Source: Eleusine coracana subsp. coracana (Eukaryota; Streptophyta; Magnoliopsida; Poales; Poaceae). From it: DNA of 64,000 bases. Both the position numbers and the translations under genes were made by a program. Shown in pieces: positions 58,201 to 64,000 of the stretch (positions within the stretch are counted from its first letter, which is position 1; each line of letters opens with the position of its first letter). The DNA lies in assembly GCA_032690845.1 (NCBI GenBank), contig CM064430.1, positions 50,193,882-50,257,881 on the forward strand, written 5' to 3'. Under the pieces are notes generated by a model. It was given only the letters and a program-made list of their open reading frames with translations. It had not been told where the DNA came from and did not search any database.

Positions 58201-58283
58201 TCGTGATTCCAGGCTCAGGCGTATTTGCTTGGACAACAATCAAGCAGGCTTCTATTCTCATTTCAAAGGAAACTAATCACTTA

Positions 58284-58515
58284 CTTCCTCCATTTCAAAA
58301 TTGTTGTCACCGTTGATTTTTTCTGCTAACTTTAAACATTTATCTTATTCAAAAAGTTCAAAAATATTATGTATCTTTTATGATTTGTTTTTTTACTAGA
58401 TAAAATTTGAATATGATTTATAACTTTTCATATTTGAATAAATATTTTAAATAAAACGAATGGTCAAATATAACAAAAAAAGTCAATAGCAACAACAATT
58501 TTGGAACGGATGGAG
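58284..58515. mobile_element. Stowaway-like MITE c
   Basis: A 232-bp element with inverted ends (cttcctccatttcaaaattgttg ... caacaattttggaacggatggag) flanked by TA on both sides. No coding capacity. Confidence 0.8.
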
Positions 58516-58517
58516 TA

Positions 58518-59629
58518 CATTCTAAAATAGAACCAACCATTTAGTACAAATGTTTACTAATTTTCAATGAACTTATTTTTTTTTTTCCAAAACTACGACA
58601 TCTATAAACTACTACCAAGCTTGCCGCACAAGAGTGGGCCAGTAGTATCCGGCATGGCCAGTGGGCGCTGGCGCATAATACGGGAGCTGCGGCTTTGATT
58701 GGCTGGGCCGGCCCATGTTGTAAAGCAGGTTCTAATGTAAGGGTTCCAGCCCTACGGTCAGCTCGATGCGGCAGGTGGGCGCCATTGGACCAAAATGATG
58801 TGAATAAGGGTTTTCAATTTTTTGAAAAAATCTAATAACTCTTGATTGGGTGGAGACAAAATGCAAATTTATTCGGCTTCCGAACGACATATTTTAAACT
58901 TTGCAATCATAACGCAACTTCTCTGGTTATCAAGAGGCGTTGCATGACCCACCTCATCTAGAAAGTTAATCCTTACCTATTAATCAATAATACAAGCAAG
59001 AACAAGAAAGAATGCGATCAAAATTGCAAATGCATTATAAATCCCACAAGTTAGGATCTAAAAAACAGATGAAACGATAAAATTTCTCTTGACAAATAAA
59101 TCTAAGTAAAATCCAAACACTAATTAAACGGTGGTGGCTCTATATGAGTACTATAGCATCATGCAAGACCCCCTGAATGAGCCTACGGATACGGTGTTTC
59201 AGCACCGGGACAAATTCTGGACATACATTTGTTTTGTCTATTCTCAATGACTAATGATGAGCACATTGTTCCTCCAGTTATATCTGGCGATTCTATTATA
59301 TGCAAGAAATTAATCATTGGAGCTACTCCAAGCATGAAGCAAGAAACTAAGACCAAATGATTTATTATGGTTGGTAAAATGCTTGTTGACATGCCTAGTT
59401 GAAGCATATGAAGATTTGATTATACACGTGAGTATTACTCAGGTTCAGTCTGGTTTCACTCAAGCCCTAATGAAAGTATTAGCATCCGCAGCTGTAATAG
59501 TTTACAGTATCTATAAGCAAGTGTCATAGCTAAGTTCGTACAGGTCATATTTTCATATATAGCAGCCACATTATTTTACTCTATTTATTATTTTTGGACG
59601 TGAGTTATGTAGCTTAATTAGAGTATAAA
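58518..59629. other. Intergenic, no gene recognised
   Basis: A poly-T run and a GC-rich patch at 58640-58800 stand out. The open frame at 59183-59407 (minus) matches nothing I know. Confidence 0.45.
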
Positions 59630-59664
59630 CTAGCACAGTGTCCGTGCGTTGTCACGGACTTGAA
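59630..59664 (-). mobile_element. Helitron 3' terminus (minus strand)
   Basis: The minus strand reads a hairpin GTCCGTG-acaacg-CACGGAC, then ACTGTGCTAG followed by T, the Helitron 3' signature. The body would extend to the right. No A|TC 5' end was located before the CACTA sequence, so its length is unknown. Confidence 0.55.
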
Positions 59665-61000
59665 TTTCTACTCTTAGTTAAAACAGGTAATAGACACGTC
59701 AACGTGCACTACCATGCTAGTTATTATTGAAAGAAGAGTCAACTCAAAAGAAAATTCAGAATAACTTTTTTCTCATGTAACTCGGATGCTGTTTTATTCT
59801 AAATAGCAGCCATATTTTTGTATCTATGGAAACTCGGATGCTGTTTTGTTCTAAGCAGAGGTGGTACTTTTGTATTTATGGAATGGACGTGTTCTCCGAG
59901 TATAATATGAACTGGCAACATCTGATTCCTCGAAACTTGTGATCGATGGTTTTATGTATTCATTTGACATTTTGTTGATCTCAGCTTGGACATATGTTCT
60001 AATGTTTGAAATATCCTTTCTAATGGTTGTTAGAAGCGAGTCCTAACAGCAGTCTAAATCCTCATATTTAACTTTGTGATATAGGCTTATTTTTAAGCAG
60101 TTCACTCCCTTCTTTTTTTTTTTGAGGGCGTTCGCTCCCTTTTGCTTCACTACGTCACTGCGTATGTGTTGATCTAATTAGCTCTTTGTTTTTTATTCCT
60201 AAAATAAAATGGCAGTGACGTTTATGTGGATCAGGACTTAGGAGTTTATCTTATCGTGTAGCTTGATGGGTTGTGTCCAGTTATTTTGTCCGTGAAGACG
60301 TCTCTCTCTCTTTCTTTCTCTCGAGCAAACAGAGAAGCCCAACACTCTTGTGGAGCCGCCAATAATGTGGTCTCGAGCGAATCCTGTGTTAGCCTCTGGT
60401 CTCTGCGTGTCGAGCGGTCATTCCCGAGCTCCATTAGCGATGTGGGCCCTCGTTCGAGGTTCCACTGCATAGGTGGCTCGTGGCCACAGGATCCTGGCGG
60501 GTGTGTAGAGCTCCGGCAAGCTGGCGGTGGGATCTGAGAAGGTACGGCGCATTCCGTGCGGTCGCTGGTACTGGCGGCGGTGAGATCCGGACGGACGGGA
60601 GCGGTCACTCAGGTCTCGGAAGGCGGCCCTCAACCCGGATTTTCTAGCACAGGGGGAGCTACCCCATCTACAACGGTATTTATTATGCGTCTATTTGATG
60701 CCACGCCAGCAAATTTCATCTACGTGTACCGTATTTAATGAAGAGAGAGGGGCTCGCCGTCGCCTCACGAGACGACGGGTGCGGCTCGTGCTCCCAGACC
60801 GTACGCGACGGCTCCATCCCTATTGTACCAATTGTTGCCGTCTCTGCCAGATCTTGTGTGGCGTGGTAAATTTTTGCTCGCGTAAGTGATGATGGCAGCA
60901 AATCCTTGCCACGGACGTGTCCTTGGAAATAGACCTCGTCTACGCATTCTCGGGTGGAATTAGGACCTATCCTTACCTATTAGACAGTGTAAGCATCATG
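59665..61000. other. No gene recognised
   Basis: May include the body of the minus-strand Helitron. A GC-rich stretch at 60290-60860 has overlapping open frames on both strands without a recognised domain. Confidence 0.4.
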
Positions 61001-61011
61001 TTGTTGCAAGA

Positions 61012-64000
61012 ATGATTTATTGCTCGCTGATATGTTATAAGATAGGTGATCGTGAGTGGATGTATACGGAGTGGGCACCTGGACATAAGTATATCGAAGA
61101 ATGGGTTCAGAAGACCGATGCTTTCGTGGAACGAGCATTTGCCAAGCGTAAGAAATTGGGTGTTACTTGGTGTCCCTACAACAGATGTGGAAACACACAT
61201 CGACAAGATAAGTTAACGATGATGTCTCATCTTGTCAAGAATGAATTTACTCCAAACTATACCAGGTGGACCTTACATGGAGAAGTCAATCTTACAAGGC
61301 GTGAGGTTGTGAGACAACACATTGTTGATTGTGATTCTGGTGCCGGAGTAGGAGACATGTTAGATGACTATCATCAAGCACATTTCGAGGAAGAAGAAGT
61401 AGCACCTAGGGAGGAGGAGGAGCCAGAGCCAACCGTGAAGGCGTATTACGAGATGTTGGAGGCGGCATAACAACCCCTTCACGGGCATACCAAAGTTTCT
61501 AAATTGGATGCCATCGCATGCTTAATTGGCGTGAAGTCTCAGTTTAGCATGAGTCGAGCCGCCTTTGATGCTTTGTTGACAGTCATCGGTGACCTCCTTC
61601 TAGAAGGTCACATTCTGCCAAAGAACATGTATGAGTCACAGAAAGTACTCCGTGCACTGAAGATGCCATATGAGCAGATACATGCTTGTCCAAAAGGATG
61701 CGTCTTGTTTAGGAAAGAACATGCAAAAGCAAAGTACTGTCCAAAGTGTAAGTCCTCTAGACACTTTGAGGTAGACTCTGCTGATGGTCAGAAGAGGTAG
61801 AGTAAAGTAGCCATGAATATCCTACACTACCTTTCGTTCATACCGAGGCTTCAACGTCTTTACATGACCTAGGAGTCCACGAAACAGATGACATGGCACA
61901 AAGATGGAGTTCGATACCATCCTGAGAAGCTTGTACATCTAGCCGATGCTGAATCCTAGAATCATTTTGATGGCATTCATCATGACAAAGAACTAGACGC
62001 TCGTAATGTACGTGTGGCACTGGCAACAGATGGGTTCCAACCTTATGGAATGGGGGTTGCACCCTACTCTTGTTGGCATGTGTTCGTAATACCCCTCAAT
62101 CCCCTCGCCCCCCCCCCCCCCCCCCGGTGTCATCACGGAATGACAGAACATATTCCTATCATTGATAATTCCTGGAAACCCGAAAGAGAAAATGAGCGTG
62201 TACATGGAGCCTCTTTTTGATGATTTGGCCCGTGCTTGGGATGAAAGAGTGCGGACGTAAGATCGAGCTACAAAGACAAACTTCAACATGCATGTCTCAT
62301 ATGGATACTCTATGCATGACCTCTTGGCGTACGGGACATTCTCTGGCTGGTGTGTTCACGGGAAGTTCCCTTCTCCAGTGTGTAAGGGAACTCTGAAGTT
62401 TGATTATTTGAATAAGGGTCGTAAGTGGTCTTCGTTCGACAAACATCGATAGTTTCTCTCTCTTGACCATCCCTTCAGAAGAGACAAAACAACTTTACGA
62501 AGGGTGTCATAGTTAAGAACCCTGCACCACAGCTCATGACCGGTGCCCAAGTTTGTGCCCAGGTATCGACCCTCAAGGTGGATAAAGTAAAATGCTATTT
62601 TGTGGGATATGGTGAGATACATGCGTGGAATCATCAATCGGTCTTGTGGAGGCTTGCCTATATGCAGGGCATCATTCTTTCCCATAACATTGACCCGATG
62701 CACACTGAAGCTAATATCACTGCAGTACTCTTCGTAACAATCATGGACATTGTTGGTAAGACAAGAGATAATGTTAAGTCAAGAATAGATCAAGAAAAGC
62801 TATGCAATAGACCAAAATTAAACATGTTGCCTCCTAGAGGCGGTAGAAAGACATGAAAAAAGCCTAAAGCCGATTTTGTCCTATCGATGCAACAAAGGAG
62901 GGAAGTACTACTATGGTTCCAAACATTAAAGTTTCTTGATGGGTATGCAGCGAATCTAAGTAGGGGAGTGAACTAAAGAACTATGAAAATTAACGGGCTC
63001 AAGAGTCATGACTATCACATATGGCTTGAGCGGCTTCTTCCGGTGATGGTTCCAGGATATGTCCCAGATCATGTGTGGCAAGTGTTGGCAGAGTTGAGCT
63101 ATTTCTTCCACTAGCTTCGTGCTAAGGAGGTATCAAAGAAAGTGGTTGCAGACATGGAAAAAATGGCACCTGTGTTGCTCTATAAATTGGCGAAGATCTT
63201 TTCACCCGGCTTCTTCACATCGATGCAACATATGATACTGCACCTTCCATATGAGGTGCGAATGGGTGGACCCGTACAGAACCGTTGGTGCTATCCAATT
63301 GAGAGATGTCTAAAGGTTCTCCAAATAAAATGTAAAAATAAATGCAAAATTGAAGCATCCATTGCAGAGGCATCCATTCTCGAGGAGGTTTTAAACTTCA
63401 CAACAAAGTACTACGCTGACAATCTTCCTAGCGTGCATAAGTCAGTCCCTCATTACATGAGGGTGTAAATGATTTGAGCCTTACCTTTTTCAAGGGCAGC
63501 TCAGAAGTGCAAGTGGTTCGAGACCCCAAGAACTTGACACATTAAGAGTGGTGCTCGATCATGTTCTATGTGTTGACCAACCTTTCTGAAGTCGAGTCGT
63601 ACATTAAATAAGTCCTCATCCAATCCCCCATATTCTCATCAAACTATTTTTCTTCTGCATCCAATAATCTTATTCCTCGTTCGTACAGGCAACTTGTTCA
63701 AAATTCTGGCGTCAATCGAGGGAACCTACAACGAGCGAAGCCAAGACCCTACTAAGACAGGGTGCGGGAAATGGAATGCCTGATTTTATTTCTTGGTTCA
63801 AACAGAAGGTATTATCCAATTTACATTTGTATTTAGTTTGAAACGAAAAGTTACTCATAATTAATGAATTATCCTGCTCTAACTTACAAGGACAAAGCGA
63901 TGCATCCATGTGTTCCGAGTTGAGACAAGTTGCCTATGGCTTTGCCTATAAGGTTCAGTCATTTGATGGTTATGACGTCAATGGATTTCGATTTCACACA
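61012..64000 (+). pseudogene. CACTA (En/Spm) TNP2-type transposase, degenerate, runs off the window
   Basis: Domains appear in the usual CACTA order. A transposase-associated domain lies at 61040-61310 (REWMYTEWAPGHKYIEEWV, CPYNRCGN, YTRWTLHGE). The TNP2 transposase covers about 61500-62850 (MPYEQIHACPKGCVLFRKEH, CPKCKSSRHF, then VALATDGFQPYGMG, SLDHPFRRD, HNIDPMHTEANI). DUF4218 lies at 62990-63467 (INGLKSHDYHIWL, FSPGFFTSMQHMILHLPYE, GGPVQNRWCYPIERCL). DUF4216 starts near 63480 and is cut by the window edge at GYDVNGFRFHT. A likely intron lies at about 63808-63892. At least five in-frame stops or frame changes (for example 61468, 61798, 61872, 62450, 62974) and a poly-C run at 62110 show it is not functional as it stands. 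CACTA termini are not in view. Confidence 0.85.

Noticed and set aside
1..64000. CRISPR arrays, rRNA, tRNA genes, bacterial operons
   Set aside because: No spaced short palindromic repeats of CRISPR type, no conserved rRNA blocks and no convincing tRNA box pairs were seen. The content is plant nuclear.

Overview
The window is nuclear DNA from a plant, almost certainly a grass (Poaceae). The two recognisable genes are GC-rich and intron-containing, of the monocot beta-1,3-glucanase type, and they sit in AT-rich DNA crowded with plant transposons: L1-type LINEs with zf-RVT/RNase H domains, Ty1/copia, a non-autonomous LTR element, Helitrons, CACTA, and hAT- and Stowaway-like MITEs. Species cannot be named from sequence alone.

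Layout. 0.4-2.9 kb: decayed LINE with a hAT-type MITE inside its zf-RVT region and a tandemly duplicated LINE 3' end. 4.8-7.1 kb: GH17 glucanase gene 1, spliced from three exons, which has lost its C-terminal X8 domains. 7.6-11.1 kb: CACTA-like end and two Helitrons lying head to tail. 11.9-13.5 kb: minus-strand LINE relic. 13.9-51.4 kb: an array of about ten tandem units (1.6-3.1 kb each). Nine units carry the same captured fragment encoding a WRC-type zinc motif, and several also carry a LINE piece and a (CA)n tract. The array is interrupted by a Ty1/copia element (22.85-32.69 kb) and a non-autonomous LTR element (44.31-50.08 kb). 52.0-58.2 kb: GH17 gene 2 with tandem X8 domains, preceded by an orphan copy of its promoter and start codon and followed by an orphan copy of its 3' flank, with three Stowaway-like MITEs nearby. 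59.6 kb: a minus-strand Helitron terminus. 61.0-64.0 kb: a degenerate CACTA transposase running off the right edge.

Only the two GH17 genes look capable of making protein. Both would be secreted and act on 1,3-beta-glucan (callose) in the cell wall, but each carries a lesion of interest: loss of the X8 domains in gene 1, and Trp to Arg in the catalytic signature of gene 2. Everything else is mobile-element or duplicated debris. The WRC array is the most unusual structure: a host-type zinc-motif fragment amplified as the core of a local tandem repeat. All calls come from reading the sequence and its translations by eye; no database search was possible.
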